From the NCBI RefSeq assembly GCF_009708005.2, contig NZ_CP052757.1, positions 4,402,001 to 4,466,000 on the forward strand: 64,000 bases of DNA, in the 5' to 3' direction. The DNA comes from Cellulosimicrobium protaetiae (GTDB taxonomy: Bacteria; Actinomycetota; Actinomycetes; Actinomycetales; Cellulomonadaceae). A model generated the notes under the pieces. That model was given only the letters and a program-made list of their open reading frames with translations, made no database searches and was not told where the DNA came from. Shown in pieces: positions 1 to 9,128 of the stretch. Position 1 is the first letter of the stretch. The number at the start of each line of letters is the position of its first letter. The position numbers and the translations under genes were made by a program.

Positions 1-2
1 GC

Positions 3-1514
3 GGGATCGGCTCCCCCGGGTTCGTGGACGCCAAGGCGCGCTGGCGTGACGAGGAGCTGGGCGAGGACCTGCGCCTCCTGTACGTGGCGCTCACGCGGGC
101 CCGGCACCAGGTCGTCGTGCACTGGACGCCGACCAAGCGCAGCACCGGTTCCGGACCGCTCACACGGCTGTTGCTCGCGGATCGGATGCTCGGTGGCGAG
201 CCCGGCCGCCACGCCCGGCCCGACGCGATGCGCGACGACGCCGTCCGGTCCGCGTTCGAGGCGGTCGCCGCGCGCTCGGGGGGCACGGTCGTCGTCGAGC
301 AGGTCGAGAGCAGGCCGAAGGGCGTGCGCTGGTCGCCCGGGACCCGGACGGCGACAGCCCTCGGTCTCGCGACCACCGCGCACCTGCCGGACCGCGAGTG
401 GCGGCGCGCCTCGTACTCGGCGCTCACGGCCGCCGCCCACCACGGGCCCGTCGGCGGGATCGAGAGCGAACCCGAGGACCCGGGCGTCCAGGACGAGCCG
501 GAAGGGACGCCGGACGACGACGGGACCGGCACCGCCCCGGCCGCAGCGCCTTCCACCGAACCTGCTGCTCGCCCCGGTGCCGACGTCCCCTCCCCCTACG
601 AGGGGCAGCCGGGCGGCACCGCGTTCGGCACGCTGGTGCACGAGATCCTCGAGTACGTCGACACTGCCGCCGCCGACCTCGACGCCGAGGTGCGCGCGCG
701 GTGCGCGCAGGCGGCGACCGTCCGCGTGCCCGGCGTGGAACCGATCTCGCTCGCCGTGGCGCTCGGCCTGTCGCTGCGCACCCCGCTCGGGCCGATCGCG
801 GGCGGTCTCACTCTCGCCGACGTCGACCCGCGCGACCGGCTGCCCGAGCTCGAGTTCGAGCTCCCGCTCGCGGGCGGCGACGAGACCGAGGGCGTCCGGC
901 CCTCGACGCTGCGCGACCTCGCCGAGCTCCTGCGCGCCCACCTGCCCGCCGACGACCCGTTCGCCCGGTACCCCGACCTGCTCGCGGCGCTGGCCGAGGA
1001 GGCAGGGAACGGCACCGGGGCGGGCGGCGGAGCGAGCACGGCGTCGGGTGGCGGGGCCGGGACCGGCGGGGTCCCGCTGCGCGGGTACCTGACCGGCTCG
1101 ATCGACGCGGTGCTGCGCGTGCCCGCCGCGGGACCGGACGGCCGTCCCGACCCCGACGGCCGCCGCCGGTACCTCGTCGTCGACTACAAGACGAACCGTG
1201 TCGGCCCGCCCGGCGTCCCGCTCGCCGTCGGCGACTACCACCCGGACGCGACCCGCGACGCGATGCTCGCCTCGCACTATCCCCTGCAGCTCGTGCTCTA
1301 CCTCGTCGCGCTCCACCGGTACCTGCGCTGGCGCGTGCGCGACTACGACCCCGACAGCGACCTCGCGGGCGGCGCCTACCTGTTCGTGCGCGGCATGGCC
1401 GGCCCGGACACCCCGACCGGTCCCGACGGCGCCCCGTACGGCGTCGTCGCGTGGACGCCCCCGCCGGGGCTCGTCGTCGCCCTGTCCGCCCTGCTCGACG
1501 GAGGTCGCGCATGA
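3..1514 (+). CDS. recB: RecB-type exodeoxyribonuclease V beta subunit, C-terminal part
   Basis: The reading frame is open at the window edge, so the gene starts upstream and only about 503 residues are seen. The first residues hold UvrD-type helicase motif VI (LLYVALTRARHQ). The C-terminal third carries a RecB-family PD-(D/E)xK nuclease: GSIDAVLRV, then LVVDYKTNR with its catalytic Asp and Lys, then a QLVLYLVALHRYL helix and a GGAYLFVRGM strand. Such enzymes unwind and resect double-strand breaks. A linker rich in Gly, Pro, Asp and Glu (roughly residues 150-195 of the visible part) separates helicase and nuclease. The stop overlaps the recD start by 4 bases (ATGA), so the two are translationally coupled; recC is presumably upstream. 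Confidence 0.9.
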   Translation, partial: GIGSPGFVDAKARWRDEELGEDLRLLYVALTRARHQVVVHWTPTKRSTGSGPLTRLLLADRMLGGEPGRHARPDAMRDDAVRSAFEAVAARSGGTVVVEQVESRPKGVRWSPGTRTATALGLATTAHLPDREWRRASYSALTAAAHHGPVGGIESEPEDPGVQDEPEGTPDDDGTGTAPAAAPSTEPAARPGADVPSPYEGQPGGTAFGTLVHEILEYVDTAAADLDAEVRARCAQAATVRVPGVEPISLAVALGLSLRTPLGPIAGGLTLADVDPRDRLPELEFELPLAGGDETEGVRPSTLRDLAELLRAHLPADDPFARYPDLLAALAEEAGNGTGAGGGASTASGGGAGTGGVPLRGYLTGSIDAVLRVPAAGPDGRPDPDGRRRYLVVDYKTNRVGPPGVPLAVGDYHPDATRDAMLASHYPLQLVLYLVALHRYLRWRVRDYDPDSDLAGGAYLFVRGMAGPDTPTGPDGAPYGVVAWTPPPGLVVALSALLDGGRA

Positions 1515-3610
1515 CCACGACCCCTCCCCGCACGCCGGTGCCCGCCGCTCCCGCCCCCGCGGTGCCCCCGGCGGACGAGGGCGACCCGCGCCTCGCCGTC
1601 GGGGTGGCGGCGTGGCTCGGCGCGTTCAACGCCGCGCGCGTCGTCTCCGCGGCCGACCTGCGCGTCGCGCTGCGGCTCGGCAGGCTTACGGGCGAGCAGG
1701 ACGACCAGGTGCTGCTCGCCGTCGCGCTCGCCGTGCGCGCGGTGCGCAGCGGGTCGGTCTGCGTGCGCCTCGACGACCTCGGGTCGCTCGAGCTGCCCGA
1801 GGACGAGGAGGCCGCGCGCGCGGACGCCGCGGACCTGCCCTGGCCCGACCGTGCCGCGTGGGCGGCCGCGGTCGCGCGCAGCCCGCTCGTCGCCGTCGGG
1901 GTCGACGGTCCCGCCGACCGCCCGGCGCGCTGGGTGGGCGGCGCCCTGTACCTCGACCGGTACTGGCGCGACGAGCTCGCGGTGCGTCACGACGTCGACG
2001 GCCGGCTCGCGGCGGGCGACCTGCCGGTCGACCCCGACCGCCTCGACCTCGCCCTGACGCGCCTCTTCCCTGCGGCGGACGACACCCGGCAGCGGCTCGC
2101 CGCCGCGCACGCCGCGACGCGCCGGCTCACGGTCCTCACCGGTGGTCCCGGTACGGGCAAGACGACGACGGTCGCGCGCCTGCTCGCCGTCCTGCACGAC
2201 GCCGCCCTCCCGTCCTCGTCGTCGGTCGTCACCTCGTCCGGGGTCACCTCGTCCGACGGCTCGTCCGCTTCTGTGCCTCAGGGCACCGCGGTGACTCCGT
2301 CGGCCGCGGTGGTCCCTCCCCCTGGGGACACGGCCCCGGTCTCCGGCGCGGCGCTGCGGGTGGCGCTCGCCGCCCCGACGGGCAAGGCCGCCGCGCGCCT
2401 CCAGGAGGCGGTGCGCGAGGTCGTCGCCGCGTTCCCCGACCCGGCCGACCGTGACCGTGTCGGCACCCCCGTCGCGACGACGCTGCACCGCCTGCTCGGG
2501 TACCGTCCCGGCAGCAGCACGCGGTTCCGGCACGACGCGCACCACCACCTGCCCCACGACGTCGTCGTGGTGGACGAGACGTCGATGGTCGCGCTGCCCC
2601 TCATGGCACGGCTGCTCGAGGCGCTGCGCCCGGACGCCCGGCTCGTGCTCGTCGGCGACCCCGACCAGCTCGCGTCCGTCGAGGCCGGCGCCGTCCTCGG
2701 CGACCTGGTGCACCGCGAGCCGGTCGCCCCGCCCGCGACCGCGTCAGCCGTCGTCGCGACGGCCGACGTCGCGCTCGCCGGCTCCCCGCCGCCCGCCGAC
2801 GGGGAGGTCGACGACCGCGCGGTGCTGGGCAACGGCGTCGTCCGCCTGCGCACGGTCCACCGCCAGGACCGCGACTCCGAGATCCTGCCGCTCGCCGCGG
2901 CGATCCAGGGTGGCCGCCCGGACGAGGTCCTCGTCCTCCTGCGCGCCGGGCACGAGAGCGTCCAGTTCCTCGAGACGCCCGACGACTCCCCCGACGACGC
3001 CGTCCTGGCCGCCGTCCGCGCAGACGCCGTGGCCGCGGGCGCGTTGCTGGTCGAGGCGGCCCGCGCGGGTGACGCGCCCGCCGCCCTCGCCGCCCTCGCC
3101 CGGCACCGCGTCATGGTCGCGCACCGGCGCGGCCCCGCCGGGCGCGGCCGGTGGGCGGCGCAGGTCGAGGCGTGGGTCGAGGAGGCCACGGGCCACCACG
3201 CCACCGACTCCCCGTGGGTCGCGGGCCGGCCGCTCCTCGTCACGACGAACGACGCCGAGGTGGGTCTCTACAACGGCGACACGGGGGTGCTCGTCGCGGA
3301 GGGTGACGGGGTCGTCGCCGTGTTCGGCGACCCGCGCGCCCCGCTGCGCGTGCGCACCCACCGGCTCCCGCCGGTGGAGACCGTGCACGCGATGACGGTC
3401 CACCGCGCGCAGGGCAGCCAGTTCGACCGCGTCACGCTCGTGCTGCCGCCCGCCACGTCGCCGCTGCTCACCCGCGAGCTGCTCTACACGGCGGTGACAC
3501 GCGCGCAGACGTTCGTCCGCGTCGTCGGCTCCGAGGACGCCGTGCGCACGGCGGTCACGAGCCCCGTGCACCGTGCGAGCGGGCTGAGGAGCGCCCTCCC
3601 GGTCGGCTGA
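1511..3610 (+). CDS. recD: RecD, exodeoxyribonuclease V alpha subunit
   Basis: This superfamily 1B 5'-3' DNA helicase subunit of RecBCD has 699 residues. Walker A is GGPGTGKTTT near residue 211, Walker B is VVVDETSMV near 352, and the late helicase motif VHRAQGSQFDRV lies near 630. The ATG at 1511 overlaps the recB stop in the ATGA arrangement. A low-complexity Ser/Thr/Pro-rich stretch of about 40 residues (roughly 237-275) sits just after the Walker A helix, before the KAAARLQEAV helix. It looks like a surface-loop insertion, because the frame and flanking motifs are intact. Much longer upstream readings of the frame overlap recB and were not used. Confidence 0.93.
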   Translation: MTTTPPRTPVPAAPAPAVPPADEGDPRLAVGVAAWLGAFNAARVVSAADLRVALRLGRLTGEQDDQVLLAVALAVRAVRSGSVCVRLDDLGSLELPEDEEAARADAADLPWPDRAAWAAAVARSPLVAVGVDGPADRPARWVGGALYLDRYWRDELAVRHDVDGRLAAGDLPVDPDRLDLALTRLFPAADDTRQRLAAAHAATRRLTVLTGGPGTGKTTTVARLLAVLHDAALPSSSSVVTSSGVTSSDGSSASVPQGTAVTPSAAVVPPPGDTAPVSGAALRVALAAPTGKAAARLQEAVREVVAAFPDPADRDRVGTPVATTLHRLLGYRPGSSTRFRHDAHHHLPHDVVVVDETSMVALPLMARLLEALRPDARLVLVGDPDQLASVEAGAVLGDLVHREPVAPPATASAVVATADVALAGSPPPADGEVDDRAVLGNGVVRLRTVHRQDRDSEILPLAAAIQGGRPDEVLVLLRAGHESVQFLETPDDSPDDAVLAAVRADAVAAGALLVEAARAGDAPAALAALARHRVMVAHRRGPAGRGRWAAQVEAWVEEATGHHATDSPWVAGRPLLVTTNDAEVGLYNGDTGVLVAEGDGVVAVFGDPRAPLRVRTHRLPPVETVHAMTVHRAQGSQFDRVTLVLPPATSPLLTRELLYTAVTRAQTFVRVVGSEDAVRTAVTSPVHRASGLRSALPVG

Positions 3611-3712
3611 CCCGCGCGTGCGGGGCCGCGCCTGCCGGGCCCGCGTGCTGGCTGCACGACGCGGAGCAGGTCGGGGCGGGAACGACGATCGGTCCGCCGT
3701 CGGGACGGGCGC

Positions 3713-4006
3713 TCAGCCGTCACGACGTGCCTGCAGGAGCACGTCCAGCTGACGCTGCGCGATCGAACGCACCCCGGCGAGCACGAGCGCGCTCATCAGC
3801 GCGGCGACGCCCACCCAGAACAGGGCGATCCCCACGACGGCGGACAGCCTCGTGGCGTCGTAGGTCGAGCTCGACGACCCCAGGAACGTGAGTGCACCGG
3901 GGACGGCGAGCAGGGGCGCGAGGACGAACAGGGCCGTGGCGACGCCCGGCAAGGGCAGCCGCTGCGGCGAGGACACGGAGACGCCGGTCGGCGCGGAGTT
4001 CGACAC
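3713..4006 (-). CDS. Small two-helix membrane protein, function unknown
   Basis: A 97-residue protein starting at GTG. Two hydrophobic segments are visible: about residues 21-43 (VATALFVLAPLLAVPGALTF) and about 53-80 (LSAVVGIALFWVGVAALMSALVLAGV). A short basic tail (QRQLDVLLQARRDG) follows. On the minus strand a TAGGGT -10-like hexamer lies about 7 bases before the GTG, which suggests a leaderless transcript. It lies between recD and a divergent oxidoreductase, and nothing in the context suggests a role. I do not recognise a family. Confidence 0.6.
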   Translation of the reverse strand: MSNSAPTGVSVSSPQRLPLPGVATALFVLAPLLAVPGALTFLGSSSSTYDATRLSAVVGIALFWVGVAALMSALVLAGVRSIAQRQLDVLLQARRDG

Positions 4007-4070
4007 GCCCCGACCCTACCGGCACGCCGGCCGCGGAATGCCTGCCCGCCGCAGAGGGTTGACGACGACG

Positions 4071-5138
4071 ATGAGCACCTCGCCGAAGCCCCGCCTGTCC
4101 GTCCTCGACCTCGTCCCCGTCCGGTCGGGCCAGTCCAGCACCCAGGCGGTGCGGGCGTCGCTCGACCTGGTCCGCCTCGCGGACCGGCTCGGGTACGAGC
4201 GCTACTGGTTCGCCGAGCACCACAACATGCCCGCGGTCGCGGCGTCCACGCCGCCCGTGATGATCGCCGCGGCGGCGTCGGTGACCGACCGCATCCGGGT
4301 CGGCTCGGGCGGGGTCATGCTGCCCAACCACGCGCCGCTCGTCGTCGCGGAGCAGTTCGCGGCGCTCGAGGCCATCGCGCCGGGGCGGGTCGACCTGGGG
4401 ATCGGCCGCGCGCCGGGGTCGGACCCCGTCGTCACGCAGCTCCTGCGGATCACGGGCCCGACGGCCGACGTCGACCGGTTCCCCCAGCACGTGACCGACA
4501 TCCTCGCGCTCATGAGCCCGCAGGGTGCGACGCTGCGCCTCACGAGCGGGCAGGTGTACGACGTGCACGCCACGCCCGCCGCCGACGGCACCCCGACCGT
4601 CTGGCTCCTCGGGTCGAGCGACTACTCCGCGCGCCTCGCGGCCGAGCTCGGGCTGCCGTACGTGTTCGCGAACCACTTCTCCGGGCAGGGCATCGACGAG
4701 ATCCTCGCGCTGTACCGCGAGGGCTACCGCCCGAGCGAGGCGTTCCCCGAGCCGCGCACGTTCCTCACGCTCAACGCCGTCGTCGCGGAGACCGACGACG
4801 AGGCGCGCGCCCGCGCGCTCCCGCAGGCCCGCATGATGGCGCGGCTGCGCACGGGCCAGTCGCTCACCGCGCTGGAGAGCGTGGAGGAGGCCCAGGCGGC
4901 GCCCCTCGACGGCACGGCAGGCCAGATGGTCGAGGACAGCCTGCGGCGCTGGGCCGTCGGGACGCCCGACGACGCCGCGGCCGAGGTCCGCCGGCTCGCC
5001 GAGCGCCACGGCGTCGACGAGGTGATGGTCGTGCCGGTCGCGGCGTCGCGCGCCGACGAGGCGCTCGACTCCACCCCGGGGCGCGCCCGCACGCTCGAGC
5101 TCCTCGCAGAGGCCCTCGCCGGCACGCCGGCCGCCTGA
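4071..5138 (+). CDS. LLM-class flavin-dependent oxidoreductase (luciferase-like)
   Basis: A 355-residue TIM-barrel monooxygenase of the bacterial luciferase superfamily. It has the YWFAEHHNMPAVAASTPP signature near residue 45, followed by VGSGGVMLPNHAPLVVAEQFAALEAIAPGRVDLGIGRAPG, the flavin-contacting core of the MsnO8-like subgroup. FMN is the usual cofactor; substrates of this subgroup are mostly unknown. ATG 4071 has an AGAGGG ribosome site just upstream. A TTG at 4059 in the same frame is a possible alternative. It stands alone, 142 bases before the next plus-strand gene, with a strong palindrome between them. Confidence 0.85.
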   Translation: MSTSPKPRLSVLDLVPVRSGQSSTQAVRASLDLVRLADRLGYERYWFAEHHNMPAVAASTPPVMIAAAASVTDRIRVGSGGVMLPNHAPLVVAEQFAALEAIAPGRVDLGIGRAPGSDPVVTQLLRITGPTADVDRFPQHVTDILALMSPQGATLRLTSGQVYDVHATPAADGTPTVWLLGSSDYSARLAAELGLPYVFANHFSGQGIDEILALYREGYRPSEAFPEPRTFLTLNAVVAETDDEARARALPQARMMARLRTGQSLTALESVEEAQAAPLDGTAGQMVEDSLRRWAVGTPDDAAAEVRRLAERHGVDEVMVVPVAASRADEALDSTPGRARTLELLAEALAGTPAA

Positions 5139-5205
5139 GCCGCCGACCGCCGTCGGCCGCACCACCCGCCCCCCGCCGCCGAGCCCGACCTGGCGCCGCG
5201 TCGAA

Positions 5206-5252
5206 CACGACCTGAGGGTCGTTGTCCGCGGGTTCACGACCCTCAGGTCGTG
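5206..5252. repeat. Palindromic element with CACGAC caps (copy 1)
   Basis: Perfect 17-bp inverted repeat (5206-5222 and 5236-5252) around a 13-base loop, in the 142-base gap between two plus-strand genes. The outer bases (CGAACACGAC... on the left, GTCGTGGTCG on the right) match those of the palindrome at 15054-15100, although the inner stem differs. It could act as a terminator for the upstream oxidoreductase gene or be a member of a dispersed palindrome family. Confidence 0.75.
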
Positions 5253-5280
5253 GTCGGCGGGAGGGGGTAGCGTCGCGCGC

Positions 5281-5760
5281 ATGACGACGAAGTATGACGA
5301 CGCGTCCTGGCACGACGGTGGCGAGGGCTACCCGCCGGAGGCGGGGCCCGAGGCCGGAGCGACGCACATCGGCATGTTCCTCGCGTGGGCGGTGCTCGGC
5401 GGGCACGCGTCGGAGGACCTTGCCGACGACGCCGCGACGGAGGTCGCCGCGCTGCGCGACCGGGTGACGACGCCCGGTGCGTTCGTGCGCGAGGTGTGCG
5501 ACGGCAAGCTCGTCGACGAGGACCTCGACGACGTCGCCGCGGCGTTCGCGAGCGCGTACTACGCAGGTGACGAGGACGACGGGGGCCTCTACCTGGAGGA
5601 CTACGTCGACGCGGTGAGCCCCGGTGACGGCGAGCCCGAGGACGTGTACCGCGTCCCGGACACGTGGGAGACGTACGAGCTCGTCGGACCGCTCGTCGAC
5701 GCCAGGTTCTCCCAGTGGGAGGACGAGGGGCGGCCCGCGGTGCTGCGGCACCGCGCCTGA
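5281..5760 (+). CDS. Conserved 159-residue protein, DUF7832-like
   Basis: A small acidic protein beginning MTTKYDDASWH and continuing PPEAGATHIGMFLAWAVLGG. This combination recalls a conserved family of unknown function that I believe is catalogued as DUF7832. It is rich in Asp/Glu and has no signal peptide, membrane segment or recognised catalytic motif. A TAGCGT -10-like hexamer lies about 10 bases before the ATG, so translation may be leaderless. It ends 11 bases before the metallo-hydrolase gene and may be cotranscribed with it. The family is seen across bacteria near secretion or immunity-type genes, but nothing here supports that role. Confidence 0.7.
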   Translation: MTTKYDDASWHDGGEGYPPEAGPEAGATHIGMFLAWAVLGGHASEDLADDAATEVAALRDRVTTPGAFVREVCDGKLVDEDLDDVAAAFASAYYAGDEDDGGLYLEDYVDAVSPGDGEPEDVYRVPDTWETYELVGPLVDARFSQWEDEGRPAVLRHRA

Positions 5761-5771
5761 GGCGGCCCGCG

Positions 5772-6659
5772 ATGACCACGCCCACGCCCGTCACCCGTCT
5801 CGCCGCGGTGCTGCGGGCCGACAACCCCGGGCCGATGACGCTCGACGGCACGCGCTCGTACGTGCTGCGCGCGCCCGGGGCGTCGACGTGCGTCGTGGTG
5901 GACCCGGGGCCCGACGACGCGGCGCACCTCGACGCGCTCGCCGCGTCGGGGCCGGTCGAGCTCGTGCTCGTCACGCACCGCCACGCCGACCACACGGCCG
6001 GTGCACCCGGGCTGCGGGTACGGACCGGCGCCCCGGTCCGCGCGGCGGACCCGGCACACTGCCACGGCGGCGAGCCGCTGCGCGACGGCGAGGTGATCGA
6101 GGCCGCCGGGCTCCGCGTCGTCGTCCACGCCACGCCGGGCCACACGGCCGACTCGGTCTGCCTCCTCCTGCCCGACGACGGTCCGGTCGCCGCGCCCGCC
6201 GACCTCGCCCCGGGCGGCACGACGGTCCTCACCGGGGACACGGTGCTCGGGACGGGCACCACGGTGATCGCAGCGCCCGACGGCTCGCTCGGCGCGTACC
6301 TCGCGAGCCTCGACGCGATCGAGGCCGTCGCCTCCGCGGGCCCCGGTCGGGCGACCGGGCTCCCGGGGCACGGACCGGTCGTCGACGACCTCGCGGAGCG
6401 GGTGCGCGCGTACCGCGTGCACCGGCTCGAGCGGCTGACCCAGGTCCGGGCGGCGCTCGACGCGCTCGGGCTGGCAGCGGGTGCGCACGACTCGGTGGAG
6501 CAGGTGGTCGAGCGCGTCTACGCCGACGTCGATCCCTCGGTCCTCGGTGCGGCGCGCCAGTCCGTCACGGCGCAGCTCGCCCACCTCGCGGAGACCGAGG
6601 GCGGTCGCGGCGCGGAGGCCGACGACCGTGCGCCGCGAGGACGGGACGACGCGCGCTGA
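5772..6659 (+). CDS. MBL-fold metallo-hydrolase
   Basis: A 295-residue metallo-beta-lactamase-fold hydrolase. The zinc motif THRHADH gives ligands His69, His71, Asp73 and His74. Downstream ligands lie in ATPGHTADS, in TGDTVLG and in LPGHGPVV. The C-terminal helical region (VRAYRVHRLERLTQVRAAL) resembles the LACTB2/RNase-like subgroup (winged-helix tail), so hydrolysis of a phosphodiester, thioester or lactone is possible; the substrate is not readable from sequence. It starts 11 bases after the DUF7832-like gene and is followed 29 bases later by a second luciferase-like gene, so the three may form one transcript. Confidence 0.88.
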   Translation: MTTPTPVTRLAAVLRADNPGPMTLDGTRSYVLRAPGASTCVVVDPGPDDAAHLDALAASGPVELVLVTHRHADHTAGAPGLRVRTGAPVRAADPAHCHGGEPLRDGEVIEAAGLRVVVHATPGHTADSVCLLLPDDGPVAAPADLAPGGTTVLTGDTVLGTGTTVIAAPDGSLGAYLASLDAIEAVASAGPGRATGLPGHGPVVDDLAERVRAYRVHRLERLTQVRAALDALGLAAGAHDSVEQVVERVYADVDPSVLGAARQSVTAQLAHLAETEGGRGAEADDRAPRGRDDAR

Positions 6660-6688
6660 GTGTCGGTGGGGCCGGGCAGGATGTCGGG

Positions 6689-7573
6689 ATGACGACACCA
6701 CGGCTCGGGATCGCGTTCGTGCCCACCCACGCGCCGGAGAGCCTGCGGCGGCTCGCCACGACCGCGGAAGAGGCGGGCCTCGACGACCTCTGGGTGTGGG
6801 AAGACTGCTTCAAGCAGTCGGGCCTCGCGTCGGCGGCCGCGGCGCTGGGCTGGACCGAGCGCGTGCGCGTCGGCATCGGCCTCATGCCCGCCCCGCTGCG
6901 CAGCACGGCGGTCACCGCCATGGAGGTCGCGACGCTCGCCCGGATGTTCCCGGGGCGGCTCGTCGCGGGCGTGGGGCACGGGGTCCAGGAGTGGATGGGG
7001 CAGGCGGGCGTCCGCGTCGCGTCGCCGCTGACGCTGCTGCGCGAGCACACCACCGCGCTGCGGAGCCTGCTCGCCGGGGACGAGGTCACGACGGCGGGGC
7101 GGTACGTCACCCTCGACGCCGTCCGGCTCGACTGGCCTCCCACGGAACCGGTCCCGCTGTGGCTCGGCGGCTCGGGCCCACGGTCGCTCGCCCTGGCCGG
7201 TGAGCTCGGTGACGGGCTCATCCTCACGAACGCCCTCACGCCGGACGACGTCCGGGCCGCCGTCACCACGGCCCGCGAGGGCGGAGCCGCGCGCGGGACG
7301 AGGACGGCCTTCGACGTCCACGCGACGCTCATCGCGGCGACGGGGCCGGACGCCCAGGGTCGTGTGGACCGGGAGGTCCCGCTGTGGGGGCGGGAGGCCG
7401 GTCAGGGCATCGGCGCCGGCGGCGACGCCGAGACGATCGCCGCGGCCGTCCTGGCTCTGGCGGACGCCGGGGCGAGCGCCGTCGCGGTGCAGCCGACGGC
7501 CGACGAGCCGGACGTCGAGGGCTTCGTCCGGTTCCTCGGGCGGGAGGTCGCGCCGCTGCTCAGCGGCCGCTGA
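6689..7573 (+). CDS. LLM-class oxidoreductase, F420/FMN-type
   Basis: A 294-residue luciferase-superfamily protein. It opens LGIAFVPTHAPESLRRLATTAEEAGLDDLWVWED, has the RLVAGVGHGVQEWMGQAG loop, and has the PLWLGGSGPRSLALAGELGDGLIL signature typical of F420-dependent methylene-tetrahydromethanopterin-reductase-like members. Actinobacterial relatives use F420 or FMN; the substrate is unknown. It is not closely similar to the LLM protein at 4071. Its last 14 bases overlap the end of the convergent gene at 7560. Confidence 0.85.
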   Translation: MTTPRLGIAFVPTHAPESLRRLATTAEEAGLDDLWVWEDCFKQSGLASAAAALGWTERVRVGIGLMPAPLRSTAVTAMEVATLARMFPGRLVAGVGHGVQEWMGQAGVRVASPLTLLREHTTALRSLLAGDEVTTAGRYVTLDAVRLDWPPTEPVPLWLGGSGPRSLALAGELGDGLILTNALTPDDVRAAVTTAREGGAARGTRTAFDVHATLIAATGPDAQGRVDREVPLWGREAGQGIGAGGDAETIAAAVLALADAGASAVAVQPTADEPDVEGFVRFLGREVAPLLSGR

Positions 7574-7871
7574 CGCGCGCCGCGTCCTCGGACGCCGTGG
7601 CGCGGTGCCGCTCGCGCAGCCCGTGGACCAGGGCGACGACCGCGCACACGAGCGCGACGGCCCCGACGGCGAGCGCCAGGTGGACGGGGAAGGCGGCGTA
7701 GACGTCGGTCACGTCACCGACGGGGAGTCCCCACCCGACCGCCGTCTCGCGCAGCTCGCCCGCGAGCACGCCGACCCGGCCGGGCACCCTCGTCGCGACG
7801 GCGGTCACCCAACCGAGGAGCTCGACCACGACGGACGCCACCGAGTAGGCACCGGACGCGAGGGGGATCAC
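7560..7871 (-). CDS. Small membrane protein, function unknown
   Basis: A 103-residue protein with a hydrophobic N-terminal stretch (about residues 5-28) and a stronger transmembrane helix near 64-86 (VHLALAVGAVALVCAVVALV), ending in a charged tail (RERHRATASEDAARVSGR). It overlaps the convergent LLM gene by 14 bases at the 3' end. A minus-strand TAGGGT hexamer just upstream of the ATG suggests its own leaderless promoter. No family recognised. Confidence 0.6.
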   Translation of the reverse strand: MIPLASGAYSVASVVVELLGWVTAVATRVPGRVGVLAGELRETAVGWGLPVGDVTDVYAAFPVHLALAVGAVALVCAVVALVHGLRERHRATASEDAARVSGR

Positions 7872-7943
7872 GCGGACACCCTACCGGGACCGGACACCGC
7901 GGGCATATCCGGCAGACCCCCGGGTGCGTCCCTGGCGTGACCC

Positions 7944-9125
7944 TCAGACCAGCGGCTTGGCGAAGCAGAGCGCGACGTGGTTGTCGCCGACGTACGGCGG
8001 GAAGGTCTGGACGGCCCGGTACCCGAGCGAGCGGTAGAGCGCGATCGCGCCCGGCTGCCGGATGCCCGTCTCGAGCAGCAGGCTCGCCACCCCGCGCTCG
8101 CGGGCGACGTCCTCCAGCGCGTCGAGCAACCGGCGTGCGGTACCGGTCCGGCGCGCACGCTCGCGGACGAAGACCTTCTTCACCTCGAGCGCGTCCGCGG
8201 GAGCCCCGGGCGCGGGGCGGCGCAGCGACGCGCACCCGACCGCCTCGCCACCGCGGTACGCGACGAGAGTCGTCACGACGTCGACGCCCAGGCGCGTGTC
8301 GACCGCGTCGAACCCGCCCGAGGCGTCGAACCCGGCGCGCAGCTCGGGGTAGAGCACCGCGGACGACGTCTCGTGCATCTCCCGCCGCAGAGCCACCGCG
8401 TCCGGGTCGGCCCACGGGACGGCGCAGACCTCGACGTCCCCGGAGGCGGGCACGGTCGCGGACGCGCGGGGCGTCGAGGGCGCGGTCGCGGACGTCCGGG
8501 CGTCTCGGGCCCCGACCGGGGCCGTCGTCGTCGACGCCCGGTCCGCGACGTCGGAGCGGTCCCTCGCGCCGTGAGTCGTCGCGAGGTCGAGCGCGAAGCA
8601 GCGCGAGAGCGGATGTCCGGCGTAGTGGCCGTACGACTCGATCGGGACGTAGCCGAGCGAGAGGTACAGGTCGATCGACTCGGGCTGGAGCGTCCCCGTC
8701 TCCAGGACGAGGCTCACGAGCCCGGCGTCGACCGCGTGCCGGTGCGCGGCCCGCATCGCTGTGCGCGCGTGCCCCCGCCCGCGGTGGGCGGGCTCGACCC
8801 AGAGGCGCTTCACCTCGCCGGTGCGCTCGGGGTGCGTGCCTCCGCGGCCGTCGGGCGTGCCCGAGACGTCACGCAGGGCGACGAACGCCACGGGCTCGCC
8901 GCCCTCCCGGACCACGACGTTCGCGAGGGCGGCGTCGGCCTCGAAGGTCCCTGCGTCCGGCTCGCCGTAGCGGACCGCGAGCTCGGCCTGCTGCCGGGCG
9001 CGCAGGCGCGTGGCCGCGGCGTCGTCCCCGGGGACCGCATCGACAGAGACGCGTGCGCCCGCGTGCCCGACGCCGTCGGGCAGGACAGGCGGAGGCACGC
9101 CCGTCACACGAACCCTGTCATGCAA
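7944..9125 (-). CDS. Tandem GNAT N-acetyltransferase (two fused domains)
   Basis: This 393-residue protein holds two complete GNAT folds. Domain 1 (about 40-180) has the acetyl-CoA motif EVKRLWVEPAHRGRGHARTAM followed by LVLETGTLQPESIDLYLSLGY. Domain 2 (about 225-390) has EVKKVFVRERARRTGTARRLL and LLLETGIRQPGAIALYRSLGY. A linker of about 45 residues rich in Ala, Thr and Ser joins them. The two halves resemble each other, which suggests internal duplication. The start is uncertain: TTG 9125 lies 4 bases after the purQ stop, and GTG codons follow shortly. Being next to purQ, it may ride on the pur transcript, but no functional link is evident. Confidence 0.82.
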   Translation of the reverse strand: MHDRVRVTGVPPPVLPDGVGHAGARVSVDAVPGDDAAATRLRARQQAELAVRYGEPDAGTFEADAALANVVVREGGEPVAFVALRDVSGTPDGRGGTHPERTGEVKRLWVEPAHRGRGHARTAMRAAHRHAVDAGLVSLVLETGTLQPESIDLYLSLGYVPIESYGHYAGHPLSRCFALDLATTHGARDRSDVADRASTTTAPVGARDARTSATAPSTPRASATVPASGDVEVCAVPWADPDAVALRREMHETSSAVLYPELRAGFDASGGFDAVDTRLGVDVVTTLVAYRGGEAVGCASLRRPAPGAPADALEVKKVFVRERARRTGTARRLLDALEDVARERGVASLLLETGIRQPGAIALYRSLGYRAVQTFPPYVGDNHVALCFAKPLV

Positions 9126-9128
9126 AGG

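Noticed and set aside
2210-2340. Frameshift or foreign insertion in recD
   Set aside because: The Ser/Thr/Pro-rich stretch keeps the frame, and the following helicase motifs are intact, so it was treated as a loop insertion.
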